NCBI RefSeq assembly: GCF_016612865.1 | Contig: NZ_JAENZZ010000001.1 | Coordinates: 1,674,001 to 1,738,000 of the forward strand | Direction of reading: 5' to 3' | Source of the DNA: Blastococcus sp. TML/M2B | Lineage (GTDB): Bacteria > Actinomycetota > Actinomycetes > Mycobacteriales > Geodermatophilaceae | DNA: 64,000 bases | Shown: one piece after another, positions 12,387 to 23,489 of the stretch | Numbering within the stretch: the stretch's first letter is position 1 | How the letters are laid out: each line of letters opens with the position of its first letter | The notes under the pieces: model-generated | Seen by the model: only the letters and a program-made list of their open reading frames with translations | Told to the model about the DNA's origin: nothing | Database searches by the model: none | Translations under genes and position numbers: made by a program

Positions 12387-13780
12387 CCCGGCCCCCGAAG
12401 CGCCCCTCCGGCGGTCCGCAGCGCGGCCGGCGGCCGCACCCGGCCAGCAAGCGCCGTCCGCTGGACGGGGCGCGGCTGACCGCCTACGACGTGCTGGACG
12501 GCGTCTCCTCGCGCGAGGCCTACGCCAACCTGCTGCTGCCCCAGCTGCTGCGCGAGCGCCGGCTCGACACCCGCGACGCCGCCTTCGCCACCCAGCTGGC
12601 CTACGGCGCGCTGCGCGCCACCGGCACCCTCGACGACATCCTCACCGGGCTGGTGAGACGCCCGCTGGCCGAGCTGGACCCCCGGGTGCTGGACCTGCTC
12701 CGGCTCGGCACCTACCAGCTGATCGACCTTCGGGTGCCCTCGCACGCAGCCGTCGACACCACCGTGGACCTCACCCGGGCGATCGTCGGCAGCGGCGCGT
12801 CGGGGCTGGTCAACGCGGTGCTGCGCAAGGTCGCCGCGGGCGGTGACCGGGCGGCGTGGCTCGAGACGCTGGGCGGCGACGCCGGGCAGCGGCTCGCCCT
12901 GGCCACCGACCACCCGCGGTGGATCGTCAACGCCTGGCGCGACGCCCTGGGTGGTGAGGACGAGCTCGAGGCCGCGCTGCTGGCCGACGACGCCGCTCCC
13001 GAGGTGCACCTCGTGGCGCGGCGGATCCCCCGCGACGAGCTGGCCGCCGAGGCCGGCGGCGAGCCCGGCCCGTGGTCACCGTTCGCCGTCCGGCTGCCCG
13101 GCGGTGACCCGGGGCGGCTGGCGTCGGTGCGCTCCGGCCGGGCCGCCGTCCAGGACGAGGGCAGCCAGCTGGCCGCGCTGCTGCTGACCCGCGCGCCGCT
13201 GGAGGGGCCGAACGCCGCCTGGCTGGACATGTGCGCCGGTCCCGGCGGGAAGTCGGGGCTGCTGGCCGCCGTCCGCCCCGAGGGCGTGCGGCTCACCGCC
13301 GCCGACCGCGCGCCGCACCGGGCCGAGCTGGTCCGGCAGGCACTGGCCGGTGAGGACGACGTCGAGGTGCTGGCCGCCGACGGCCGCGAGCCGCCGTGGC
13401 GGGCCGGATCGTTCGACCGGGTGCTGCTGGACGCGCCCTGCACCGGGCTGGGCGCGCTGCGCCGTCGTCCCGAGGTGCGCTGGCGGCGCACGGCCGAGGA
13501 CGTCGCCCCGCTGGTGGAGCTGCAGCTGGAGCTCCTGGCGAGCGCGCTGGCGTCGGTGCGGGTCGGGGGCGTCGTCGCCTACGTGACCTGCTCGCCGCAC
13601 GCCGAGGAGACCGTCGGGGTGGTCGAGGTCGCCGCGGCGCGGGACGACGTCGAGGTGCTGCCGGTCGCGCCGCTGTTCCCCGACGTCCCCGGCCTCGCGC
13701 GCGGGGACGCCGGGCAGCTGTGGCCGCACCGGCACGGCACCGACGCCATGTTCATGGCGCTGCTCCGCCGGACCCGCTGA
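12383..13780 (+). CDS. rsmB: 16S rRNA (cytosine-C5) methyltransferase RsmB/Sun family
   Basis: SAM-dependent m5C methyltransferase of 16S rRNA. 465 residues from GTG 12383, overlapping the fmt TGA (GTGA). A basic N-terminal tail ([18 protein letters not shown]) leads into a NusB-like RNA-binding domain (about 30-165: [31 protein letters not shown]). The Rossmann methyltransferase follows: [14 protein letters not shown] loop [11 protein letters not shown], the first catalytic-region [20 protein letters not shown] and the second Cys motif [14 protein letters not shown]. Complete. It ends the def-fmt-rsmB unit. Confidence 0.94.
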   Translation: MTRPPKRPSGGPQRGRRPHPASKRRPLDGARLTAYDVLDGVSSREAYANLLLPQLLRERRLDTRDAAFATQLAYGALRATGTLDDILTGLVRRPLAELDPRVLDLLRLGTYQLIDLRVPSHAAVDTTVDLTRAIVGSGASGLVNAVLRKVAAGGDRAAWLETLGGDAGQRLALATDHPRWIVNAWRDALGGEDELEAALLADDAAPEVHLVARRIPRDELAAEAGGEPGPWSPFAVRLPGGDPGRLASVRSGRAAVQDEGSQLAALLLTRAPLEGPNAAWLDMCAGPGGKSGLLAAVRPEGVRLTAADRAPHRAELVRQALAGEDDVEVLAADGREPPWRAGSFDRVLLDAPCTGLGALRRRPEVRWRRTAEDVAPLVELQLELLASALASVRVGGVVAYVTCSPHAEETVGVVEVAAARDDVEVLPVAPLFPDVPGLARGDAGQLWPHRHGTDAMFMALLRRTR

Positions 13781-13798
13781 CCGCTAGGGTCGCCGGCC

Positions 13799-14035
13799 AT
13801 GGCCTGGCTGCCCGACGGCTTCGCCCACCCGCTGCGCGTGGACCTGCCGACCGGGCACCACCTGCGCCCCATCCGCGCCGACGACGTCGACCTCGACCTG
13901 CCGGCGGTGATGGGCTCGCGGGAGCGGCTCTGGTCGATCTACGGCGAGGCGTGGGGGTGGCCACCGGTGGGGATGACCGCCGAGGCCGACCGCGCGGACC
14001 TGGGCCGAGTGGATCGCCCTGCCCGACGCGAATGA
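13799..14035 (+). pseudogene. Acetyltransferase (GNAT) remnant, truncated
   Basis: 78 codons from ATG 13799. The start resembles actinobacterial GNAT proteins: GHHLRPIRADDVDLDLPAVM, then SRERLWSIYGEAWGWPP and TAEADRADL. The similarity then stops. A few bases later another frame reads AEWIALPDA, which looks like the end of the same kind of protein, so the middle with the acetyl-CoA-binding core appears to be deleted. TAGGGT at 13785-13790 is a possible -10, 8 bases before the ATG. An imperfect 20-base inverted repeat follows at once. Family recognition is by eye. Confidence 0.6.
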
Positions 14036-14042
14036 CCCGCCA

Positions 14043-14100
14043 CGAGATATGCACAGTCGGGGCTTTCACGGCCCGCTGGACCCCGAGTGTGCAGATCTCG
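14043..14100. repeat. 20-base imperfect inverted repeat between the GNAT remnant and the aldehyde dehydrogenase
   Basis: The left arm CGAGATATGCACAGTCGGGG (14043-14062) pairs with the right arm CCCCGAGTGTGCAGATCTCG (14081-14100) at 18 of 20 positions, with an 18-base spacer. It lies between two convergent genes, so it could act as a bidirectional terminator. It also has the look of a small dispersed palindromic element left at the scar of the GNAT gene. I see no second copy in the window. Confidence 0.7.
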
Positions 14101-14110
14101 CGGACCGGTG

Positions 14111-15584
14111 TCAGAAGGGGAACGCCCGCTTGGTGCGCTGGACGCTCACCCAGTGGTCGGTGGTGAACTCCTCGATCGCCCACTCGCCGCCGAAGCGGCC
14201 CAGCCCGGACTCCTTCTCGCCCCCGAACGCGGTGTTGTTCTCGTCGTTGAGCGGCGAGTCGTTGACGTGGGTCATCCCGGCCTCGACGCGCAGCGCGAAG
14301 TCCACGCCGCGGGCGACGTCCTCGGTGAAGACCGCGCTCGAGAGGCCGTACTCGGTGTCGTTGGCGATCGCCAGGGCGTCGTCCTCGTCCCGCGCCCGGA
14401 TGATCGTGACCACCGGGCCGAACATCTCCTGCCGGGCGCTGGCCACGGAGTTGTCGCCGAGCAGCACGTGCGGGGGCAGCACCGAGCCGATCGGGCCGGT
14501 CGGGTCGCCGCCGAGCAGCTGCTGCGCGCCGTACGGACAGCGCGTCGGCGATCTTCTCCTGGATGCCCTCGAGCTGGCCGCGGTTGATGATCGGGCCGAT
14601 GACGGTGTCGGACTCGCGGGGGTCGCCGGCCTTCAGCGCCCGGGCGCGCTCGACGTAGCGCTCGACGAACTCGTCGTGCACCGAGCCGTCGACGACGATC
14701 CGGTTGGTGATCATGCAGACCTGGCCCTGGTGGAAAAACTTGCCGAAGATCGCGGCGTCCACGGCGTAGCCCAGGTCGGCGTCGTCGAGCACGACCAGCG
14801 GTCCGTTGCCGCCGAGCTCCAGGGAGAGCTTCTTCAGCCCGGCCTTCTCGGCGATGCCCTTGCCGACCGGTGTCGAGCCGGTGAAGGACACGACCCGCGG
14901 GGTCGGGTGGCTCACGATCGCGTCGCCGATGTCGCGCCCGGACCCGATGACCACCGAGAGCAGGCCCGGCGGGAGGCCGGCCTCCTCGTAGAGCTTGGCC
15001 AGCAGCAGGCCGCCGGTGACCGGGGTGTCCCCGGCCGGCTTGAGGACGACGGCGTTGCCGAGGGCGAGCGCCGGGGCGACCGAGCGGTTGGACAGGTGCA
15101 TCGGCACGTTCCACGGGCTGATCACCGCGACCACCCCGACGGGACGGCGGTAGACGCGGCTCTCCTTGCCCTCGATGTCGGCCGGCAGGATCCGGCCCTC
15201 CACGCGGTACGGGTAGGACGCCGCCTCGTGGAAGTCGCGCAGCGTGATCGCGTACTCGAACTCGGCGGCGGGGGCGGCGGCGCCGGACTCGCGGATGTGC
15301 CAGTCGACGATCTCGTCCTTGCGCGCCTCCATGATCCGGGCGGCGCGGCGCATCACCTCGGCGCGCTCGCCGGGCAGCCGGGCCGCCCAGTCGCGCTGGG
15401 CCTCCTTGGCGGTGGCGTAGGCCTCGTCGAGGTCCTCGGCGTCCGCCAGCGGGATCTCGGTGAGCGTCTCGCCGGTGTAGGGGTCGGTGTCGGTGGCGGT
15501 CTTCCCGGCGCGGCCGGCGCGCCAGGTGCCGGCGATGGGCATCCGGTCGAATCCGTCGTAGGGCGTGGGGGTGTCGGAGGCCAT
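14111..15584 (-). pseudogene. Aldehyde dehydrogenase (benzaldehyde/vanillin type), frameshifted
   Basis: NAD(P)-dependent oxidation of an aldehyde, probably aromatic. Reads from ATG 15584 (MASDTPTPYDGFDRMPIAG). The first frame has VISPWNVPMHLSNRSVAPAL, FTGSTPVGKGIAEKAGL, LELGGNGPLVVLDDADL and the catalytic Cys in FFHQGQVCMITNRIVVDG. Past KIADALS the frame changes at about 14531-14537, and the second frame gives [39 protein letters not shown] and [20 protein letters not shown]. Both catalytic residues are kept, so the lesion removes only the C-terminal quarter (substrate pocket and dimer interface). Repaired length is about 490, normal for the family. Probable sequence error, possible true pseudogene. 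Confidence 0.85.
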
Positions 15585-15642
15585 GGGTGGGGCCCTACCC
15601 GGTGGTGCCCCACGGACACGTCCGCGCAGGTCGGGCGGTGGC

Positions 15643-16221
15643 TCAGTAGTAGGGCGAGCCGGATCCGTCGGCCGCCCCGGCCTGCCGGATGCTGCGCCAC
15701 TGCGCCTCCTGGAGGTGGGCGACGACCGCCTCGCAGATCCAGAGCAGGGGACCGGCCCGCTCGAGGTCGCGCCGGTCGACCTCTGCCGGACGACGCCCGG
15801 CGGCGCCGCAGGCCGTGGCGAGTGCGTCGAGGACCGCCGATTCCGGCTCGCCGTGGGAAGCCGGCGTCCCGACCGCGTACCGGCGACCGAGCAGCGTCCG
15901 GCGGACCGTCCACCGGTGCGCCGTCACCGCCGCGTCGGCGACGTCGGACATGCCCACGCCGCCGTGGTCCACCCACCAGGTCAGCGGCTGCTGCGGCTCG
16001 ACCTCCATCGCGGCCAGCAGCCGGTCCGCCGGCGGGAACCCGGTCGGCGCGACCTGCACCTCGATGGCATCGGCCTGCTCCACGACCCGGCCGGCGCGGA
16101 CCAGATCGACCAGCAGCGCGCCGCGGGCGGCGGTGTCCCAGATGTCGAAGGAGCGCAACCGGCCGCGCTCGCGCAGGCAGCGGGCAGCCAGCCCGACCGC
16201 CACCCCGTCGGCCAGATCCAT
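15643..16221 (-). CDS. GPP34 (Golgi phosphoprotein 3-like) family protein, tentative
   Basis: 192 residues from ATG 16221 (MDLADGVAVGLAARCLRERG). Mostly helical and soluble, with no signal peptide. The layout resembles bacterial GPP34 proteins: an N-terminal helix with ARGALLVDLVRAGRV, then a spaced PTGFPPADRLLAAMEVEPQQ segment, a Trp-rich helix LTWWVDHGGVGMSDVADAAV, and RWTVRRTLLGRRYAV before the last helices. GPP34 proteins bind phosphoinositides in eukaryotes; the bacterial role is unknown. It is divergent from rpe with a 51-base gap and is followed by the aldehyde dehydrogenase on the same strand after 58 bases. Confidence 0.5.
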   Translation of the reverse strand: MDLADGVAVGLAARCLRERGRLRSFDIWDTAARGALLVDLVRAGRVVEQADAIEVQVAPTGFPPADRLLAAMEVEPQQPLTWWVDHGGVGMSDVADAAVTAHRWTVRRTLLGRRYAVGTPASHGEPESAVLDALATACGAAGRRPAEVDRRDLERAGPLLWICEAVVAHLQEAQWRSIRQAGAADGSGSPYY

Positions 16222-16260
16222 GTGCACCCTCCGTGGACGAGGCCGCAATAAGGCGGCACC

Positions 16261-16266
16261 TAGACT
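16261..16266 (+). promoter_or_regulatory. Possible -10 hexamer for leaderless rpe mRNA
   Basis: TAGACT (TANNNT) ends 6 bases before the GTG of rpe at 16273, and no ribosome-binding site is present. This places the transcription start on the start codon. It would drive the whole rpe-rib-his run of overlapping genes. Confidence 0.5.
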
Positions 16267-16272
16267 CCCCGC

Positions 16273-16944
16273 GTGTCCCGGCAGCCCATGATCGCCCCCA
16301 GCCTGCTCTCCGCCGACTTCGCCAACCTCGCCGCCGAGGTGGCGCGGGTCGCCGACGCCGACTGGCTGCACGTCGACGTGATGGACGCGCACTTCGTGCC
16401 GAACCTGACCCTGGGCCTGCCCGTGGCCCAGGCGATCCAGGCGGTCAGCCCGGTGCCGCTGGACTGCCACCTCATGATCGAGAACCCGGAGCGCTGGGCG
16501 CCCGGCTACGCCGAGATGGGCGCCCGCAACGTCACGGTGCACGCCGAGGCGTGCACCGACCCCCGTGCCGTCGCCCGCGACCTCAGGGCCGCCGGCGCGC
16601 TGGCCGGCCTGGCGATCAAGCCCGGCACCCCGCTCGAGGACTACCTCGACGTGCTGCCCGACTTCGACACCCTGCTCGTGATGAGCGTCGAGCCCGGCTT
16701 CGGCGGCCAGTCCTTCATCGCCGACGTGCTGCCCAAGGCCCGCAAGGCCCGCGAACTCGTGGACGCCGGTCACCTGACGCTCGTCGTCGAGATCGACGGC
16801 GGGATCAACGCCGACACGATCGAGCAGGCCGCCGAGGCCGGCGTGGACATGTTCGTCGCGGGCTCGGCCGTCTACGGCGCCGACGACCCGGCGAGGGCGA
16901 TCGCCGCCCTGCGCGCGCAGGCCGCCGCGGCGATGCACGGGTGA
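16273..16944 (+). CDS. rpe: Ribulose-phosphate 3-epimerase
   Basis: Interconverts ribulose 5-phosphate and xylulose 5-phosphate; ribulose 5-phosphate is also the substrate of the downstream RibB domain. 223 residues from GTG 16273. TIM-barrel motifs: [12 protein letters not shown] (residues about 6-17), [43 protein letters not shown] and [10 protein letters not shown], with metal-binding His and Asp present. The TGA overlaps the ribD GTG (GTGA), tying pentose phosphate flux to riboflavin synthesis in one operon. Confidence 0.97.
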   Translation: MSRQPMIAPSLLSADFANLAAEVARVADADWLHVDVMDAHFVPNLTLGLPVAQAIQAVSPVPLDCHLMIENPERWAPGYAEMGARNVTVHAEACTDPRAVARDLRAAGALAGLAIKPGTPLEDYLDVLPDFDTLLVMSVEPGFGGQSFIADVLPKARKARELVDAGHLTLVVEIDGGINADTIEQAAEAGVDMFVAGSAVYGADDPARAIAALRAQAAAAMHG

Positions 16945-18002
16945 CGATCCGCGACGTCGAGCGCGCGGCCATGGCCCGCGCCCGCGAACTGGGCGCAGCC
17001 GTCCTCGGCACCACCAGCCCGAACCCCGCCGTGGGCGCGGTCGTCCTGGCCGCCGACGGCACCGTCGCCGGAGAGGGCGCCACGCAGCCACCGGGCGGCC
17101 CGCACGCCGAGGTGCAGGCCCTCGCGCAGGCGGGGGAGCGCGCCCGGGGCGGGACCGCCGTCGTCACCCTCGAGCCGTGCGCGCACACCGGCCGCACCGG
17201 CCCCTGCGCCGACGCGCTGATCGCCGCCGGCGTCGCCCGGGTCGTCGTCGCCGTCCCGGAGCCGACGCAGCTCGCGGGCGGGGGAGCCGAGCGGCTGCGC
17301 GCCGCCGGCGTCGTCGTCGAGCTCGGCGTCGAGCAGGACCTGGCCGAGGACGGCGCGCTGGCGCCGTGGCTCACCGGCGTGCGCGAGCACCGGCCGCAGG
17401 TCGTGTGGAAGGTCGCCGCCACGCTCGACGGCCGGGTGGCCGCCGCCGACAGCAGCAGCCGCTGGATCACCGGCCCGCGGACCCGCGCCGCCGTCCACCG
17501 CCTCCGGGCCACCTGCGACGCCGTCGTCGTCGGCTCCGGGACGGCGGTCACCGACAACCCCCAGCTCACCGTGCGCGACACCGACGGCCGCGACGCCGAC
17601 CGGCAGCCGCTGCGCGTCGTCGTCGACCGGCGCGGGCGGCTGCCCGCCACCGCCCGCGTCCTGGACGACGCCGCACCCACGCTGGTCAGCCGGGCCGCCG
17701 GGCCGGCGGAGCTGCTGGCCGAGCTGTTCGGCCGCGACGTGCGCCGCGTGCTGCTGGAGGGTGGCCCGACGCTGGCCGCCGCGTTCCTGCGCGCCGGGCT
17801 CGTGGACGAGGCCGTGGTCCACCTCGCACCGAAGCTCCTGGGCGCCGGACCGGCCCTCGTGGGCGACCTGGGAATCACTTCGATCGCGGATGCGCTCTCC
17901 TTCGAGACGGTCGAGGTGCTCCCGTCGGGTGGGGACGTGCAACTCCGGCTGCGGCCCACCCGGCACACTGGGGGCCGACAGTCCGTCCGGGAAGGGAGCT
18001 GA
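16941..18002 (+). CDS. ribD: Bifunctional riboflavin biosynthesis deaminase/reductase RibD
   Basis: Deaminates the pyrimidine intermediate from GTP cyclohydrolase II, then reduces its ribosyl side chain with NADPH. 353 residues from GTG 16941. N-terminal zinc deaminase domain (about 1-145): [20 protein letters not shown] (zinc His and catalytic Glu) and [17 protein letters not shown] (zinc Cys pair). C-terminal reductase domain (about 150-345): [51 protein letters not shown] and [16 protein letters not shown]. Overlaps rpe by four bases and precedes ribE by one base. No FMN riboswitch can precede it because the rpe coding sequence runs into it. Confidence 0.96.
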   Translation: MTIRDVERAAMARARELGAAVLGTTSPNPAVGAVVLAADGTVAGEGATQPPGGPHAEVQALAQAGERARGGTAVVTLEPCAHTGRTGPCADALIAAGVARVVVAVPEPTQLAGGGAERLRAAGVVVELGVEQDLAEDGALAPWLTGVREHRPQVVWKVAATLDGRVAAADSSSRWITGPRTRAAVHRLRATCDAVVVGSGTAVTDNPQLTVRDTDGRDADRQPLRVVVDRRGRLPATARVLDDAAPTLVSRAAGPAELLAELFGRDVRRVLLEGGPTLAAAFLRAGLVDEAVVHLAPKLLGAGPALVGDLGITSIADALSFETVEVLPSGGDVQLRLRPTRHTGGRQSVREGS

Positions 18003-18003
18003 G

Positions 18004-18620
18004 GTGTTCACCGGCATCGTCGAAGAGGTGGGCACGCTCGTCGTCCGCGAGGCCCAGGGCGACTCCGCCGTCCTGCGGATCCGGGCGCAGCGGGTGCTCG
18101 AGGACGTCGCCCTGGGCGACTCCATCTCGGTCAACGGCGTCTGCCTGACCGTCACCGGTGTCACCCCCGACGGCGAGGCCTCGGTGTGGACCACCGACGT
18201 CATGGCCGAGACGCTGGACCGCAGCAGTCTGGGCGCGCTGGCCGACGGCGACCCGGTCAACCTGGAGCGGGCCGTCTCCGCGCACACCCGCCTGGGCGGG
18301 CACATCGTGCAGGGCCACGTCGACGGTGTCGGCACGGTGCTCGCCCGCACCCCCGGCGAGCACTGGGAGGTCGTCCGCATCGGGCTGCCGGCCGGGCTCG
18401 CCCGCTACGTCGTCGAGAAGGGCTCGATCACCGTCGACGGCGTCTCCCTCACCGTCAGCGCCGTGTGCGCTGCCACCGACCCCGAGCCGTGGCTCGAGGT
18501 CAGCCTGATCCCCACCACCCTCCGCGAGACCACGCTGGGCACGCGCGCCACGGGGGACCCCGTCAACCTGGAGGTCGACGTGATCGCCAAGTACGTCGAG
18601 CGACTGCTGGAGGCACGTCG

Positions 18621-18624
<4 letters not shown>
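18004..18624 (+). CDS. ribE: Riboflavin synthase (alpha chain)
   Basis: Dismutates two 6,7-dimethyl-8-ribityllumazine molecules to riboflavin. 206 residues from GTG 18004 ([11 protein letters not shown], the usual MFTGIVE start), preceded by GGAAGGGAG. Two tandem lumazine-binding barrels are seen: the first with [16 protein letters not shown] and the second with [14 protein letters not shown] and [15 protein letters not shown]. The length is normal. The TGA overlaps the ribBA GTG. Confidence 0.97.
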
Positions 18625-20792
<2,168 letters not shown>

Positions 20793-20828
20793 TCTCCCCG
20801 CGTCGTCCCCGTTCTGAGGAGTAGTTCC

Positions 20829-21695
20829 GTGCTGCGCATCGCCGTCCCCAACAAGGGCGTCCTGAGCGAGCCGGCGGCGGAGATGCTCGCCGAGAGCGGC
20901 TACCGCATGCGGCGCAGCACCAAGGACCTCGTGGTCTACGACCCCGACAACGACACCGAGTTCTTCTACCTCCGGCCGCGGGACATCGCCGTCTACGTGG
21001 CCGCCGGCACGCTGGACGTCGGCATCACCGGGCGCGACATGCTGCTGGAGACCGCGCCGGCCGAGGGGGAGGGCCCGACCGCGGTCGAGGTCATGCCTCT
21101 GGGTTTCGGGCGGTCGTCCTTCCGCTTCGCCTCGCCGGTCGGCTCGGGCATCGAGTCGGTCGAGGAGCTGGCCGGCAAGCGGATCGCCACCGCCTACCCG
21201 GTGCTGCTGCAGCGGCACCTCGGGGAGTCGGGCATCAAGGCCGACGTCGTCAAGCTCGACGGCGCCGTCGAGACCGCCTGCGCGCTCGGCGTCGCCGACG
21301 CCGTCTGCGACGTCGTCGAGACCGGGACGACGCTGCGCGCGGCGGGTCTGCACATCATCGGCGAGCCGGTGCTGGCCAGCGAGGCGATCCTCGTGGGCCG
21401 CGAGGGCGCCGAGGAGATCCCCGCGGTCGCGCAGCTGCGCCGCCGACTGCAGGGCGTGCTGGTCGCCCGGCAGTACGTGATGCTCGACTACGACTGCCCG
21501 GACGACATCCTGGCCCGCGCCACGGCGATCACGCCCGGCATCGAGGGCCCGACGGTCAGCCCGCTGCAGCGGGCCGGCTGGTCGGCGGTGCGGGCCATGG
21601 TCCGGCGCAGCCAGACCAACCAGATCATGGACGACCTCTACGAGCTGGGGGCCCGGGCGATCCTGGTCACGAGCATCCACGCCTCGCGGCTCTGA
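20829..21695 (+). CDS. hisG: ATP phosphoribosyltransferase (long form)
   Basis: Joins ATP and PRPP in the first, feedback-regulated step of histidine synthesis. 288 residues from GTG 20829, with GAGGAG 8 bases upstream. Catalytic part: LRIAVPNKGVLSEPAAEML, VAAGTLDVGITGRDML, GKRIATAYPVLLQRHL and the PRPP loop AVCDVVETGTTLRAAGL. The C-terminal 75 residues (about 213-288: DDILARATAITPGIEGPTVS, EGPTVSPLQRAGW) form the ACT-like regulatory domain that binds histidine, so HisZ is not required. Order hisE-hisG after the rib genes is actinobacterial. Confidence 0.96.
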   Translation: MLRIAVPNKGVLSEPAAEMLAESGYRMRRSTKDLVVYDPDNDTEFFYLRPRDIAVYVAAGTLDVGITGRDMLLETAPAEGEGPTAVEVMPLGFGRSSFRFASPVGSGIESVEELAGKRIATAYPVLLQRHLGESGIKADVVKLDGAVETACALGVADAVCDVVETGTTLRAAGLHIIGEPVLASEAILVGREGAEEIPAVAQLRRRLQGVLVARQYVMLDYDCPDDILARATAITPGIEGPTVSPLQRAGWSAVRAMVRRSQTNQIMDDLYELGARAILVTSIHASRL

Positions 21696-21735
21696 CCGGC
21701 GGAAACTTCTCCGCGCCCCCGCTCGTCAGTAGCAC

Positions 21736-22221
21736 GTGCGCCGACTCGCCCTGGGCCTGCTGCCCGCCGTCCTGCTGCTCACCGCCTGCGGCTCGTCCGA
21801 CGACGACGGCGCCGCTGTACCGGGTCCGACGACGTCGAGCCCGACCGCCCCTGACCCCGACGGGGGCGGCGCCGATCCGGCGGCGGGCGGGATCGCGCAG
21901 GCGGACAACGACCTCCAGCTCGAGATCGACCTGGGCGACGGCCGCGCGGCGGAGACCTGGACGCTGACCTGCGTCGGGTTCGTCGAGGGCAGCCACCCGG
22001 TGGCGCAGGCCGCGTGCGACCACCTGGCCGGCCTCGAGCGCCCGTTCGCCCCGCTGCCGGAGGACGTCATGTGCTCGCAGCAGTACGGCGGGCCGGAGAC
22101 CGCGCGGGTGCTCGGGCGCTGGGGCGGCGAGCCGGTCGACCTCGAGCTCTCCCGGGTCGACGGCTGCCGCATCGCGCAGTGGGACGCGCTGGTCCCCGTG
22201 GTGCCCGCGCCCGCGGGCTGA
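21736..22221 (+). CDS. Secreted lipoprotein with subtilisin inhibitor-like (SSI) domain
   Basis: 161 residues from GTG 21736. The signal peptide RRLALGLLPAVLLLTAC ends in a lipobox (LTAC), so the protein should be lipid-anchored on the outer face of the membrane. A low-complexity linker rich in Gly, Pro, Asp and Thr follows (about 21-60). The rest resembles SSI inhibitors: TLTCVGFVEGSHPVAQAACD, MCSQQYGGPETARVLG and DGCRIAQWDALVPVV, with four Cys for two disulfides. In my by-eye alignment the P1 position after MCS is Gln, unlike the classic Met or Lys. Target protease unknown. Confidence 0.75.
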   Translation: MRRLALGLLPAVLLLTACGSSDDDGAAVPGPTTSSPTAPDPDGGGADPAAGGIAQADNDLQLEIDLGDGRAAETWTLTCVGFVEGSHPVAQAACDHLAGLERPFAPLPEDVMCSQQYGGPETARVLGRWGGEPVDLELSRVDGCRIAQWDALVPVVPAPAG

Positions 22222-22234
22222 TCGCTCCCCGTCG

Positions 22235-23218
22235 TCAGCGGCCCCGGGTGGTGCGCTCGACCAGGTCGATGGCGGTGCACAGCCCCAGGGCCGTGGCGCG
22301 GTTGCCCGTCGGCCCGGACGACAGCAAGGCGTCGACCGCCGCGGCCAGCGAGCCCTCGCCGACCAGCGCGTGCAGCACCGCGGCGTACTCGCCACTGACC
22401 CGGCCGGCGGCCGCGTGCCGCAGCAGCGCCCGGGACAGCTCGGTGGTGCGGCAGGCGGCCAGTGCGGTCACGCCGGCGGCGAAGCGCGGCGCGGCGGGGT
22501 GCCCGAGCAGGACCAGGCCGGCGATGGTGCCGGCCATGACGTCGTCGCCGGCCGGGGTCAGGCCCGGGCCCACGCCGATGAGGCGGGTGGCGGTGCGCAG
22601 CGCGGCGTCGAGGTCGGCGCGGCGGACGGCGCCGCGCAGCGCGGCCAGCGGGCCCCCGGGGCCGGTGGGGAGACCAGGGAGCGCGAAGGCGCTGTGCGGG
22701 ACGCCCTCGCCGTACAGCGTGGTGCGCAGCTGGCGGACGCCCTCGGGGAGGAGCGCGGGCCGCGCGCTGGGCAGCCGGGGGCGGGGGTCCCACCAGGCGG
22801 CGGCGCTGACCGCGAGGTCGCCGACGACGATGCGGCCGCCCCCGACCTCGGCCGCTGCTGTCGGGGAGACGAGCGGGCGCCCGGTGCTCGGGCGGAACAG
22901 CACGCAGCCCAGCGGCAGGCGGGCCGCGTCGCTGGTGAGGACGGCGACGACGTCGCCGTCGCGCTCGCCGGGCACGTGCAGGTAGACGCCGGTCGGGGTG
23001 CTCGCGACGATGCGGGCCCGGCGGACGGGGCCGCGCAGCAGCGCGGTGACACCGGTGCTGGCGGCCGCCGGCACGGGGGTGAACTGGCGCGGGCGCCCGG
23101 GGGAGCCGGCGTGGCGGTGGAGGGGGATGGTCGGAACGGCTGCTCGCGCGGCGCGGCCGCGCGCCGCCGTCGTATGCGAGCGGCCGTCGCGGCCCGTGGT
23201 CTCGTCGATCGTGCGCAT
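22235..23218 (-). CDS. DUF2877 family protein (AllH-like)
   Basis: 327 residues from ATG 23218. The C-terminal two thirds match DUF2877, the family of the AllH protein of allantoin and oxamate catabolism. The hallmark is IGVGPGLTPAGDDVMAGTIA near residue 230, followed by SRALLRHAAAGRVSGEYAAV and AVDALLSSGPTGNRATALG. The N-terminal part is Arg-rich and may be a longer start than used in the cell. It is divergent from a PucR-type regulator 271 bases away, which fits purine or allantoin control, but no other allantoin gene is in the window. Cytosolic, biochemical role inferred only. Confidence 0.7.
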   Translation of the reverse strand: MRTIDETTGRDGRSHTTAARGRAARAAVPTIPLHRHAGSPGRPRQFTPVPAAASTGVTALLRGPVRRARIVASTPTGVYLHVPGERDGDVVAVLTSDAARLPLGCVLFRPSTGRPLVSPTAAAEVGGGRIVVGDLAVSAAAWWDPRPRLPSARPALLPEGVRQLRTTLYGEGVPHSAFALPGLPTGPGGPLAALRGAVRRADLDAALRTATRLIGVGPGLTPAGDDVMAGTIAGLVLLGHPAAPRFAAGVTALAACRTTELSRALLRHAAAGRVSGEYAAVLHALVGEGSLAAAVDALLSSGPTGNRATALGLCTAIDLVERTTRGR

Positions 23219-23328
23219 GGTGACCCTTCGCCGCAGGGACGTCGGAGGGGTCGGGTCGGCCCCGTCCGAGTTCTGCTCGCCGTCCGCTCGCGGAGGGGGC
23301 AGGTGCCGCCGGGTCGGGAGTGACGGCC

Positions 23329-23334
23329 TAGCAT
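23329..23334 (+). promoter_or_regulatory. Possible -10 hexamer upstream of the PucR gene
   Basis: TAGCAT (TANNNT) lies in the 271-base divergent gap, 155 bases before the chosen PucR start and 17 bases before an earlier in-frame GTG at 23352. The same gap holds a small dyad, CGCCA-CGT-TGGCG (23457-23469), just before the PucR ribosome-binding region. No -35 is clear. Confidence 0.25.
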
Positions 23335-23489
23335 CCTTGCGAGCGGGTTGAGTGGACTTCGAACCTATGCGGCGCGTCGCACGCCCTCTGATGGCGGAAC
23401 TCGCCAAGAATGGGTGCACCGGTCCAGGGAGTCCTGACAGATTTCTGCGACACGGACGCCACGTTGGCGACGGGAAGGGGGGGTGTGTC

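Noticed and set aside
16222..16945. FMN riboswitch ahead of the riboflavin genes
   Set aside because: rpe overlaps ribD by four bases and the gap before rpe is 51 bases, so there is no room for an RFN element.
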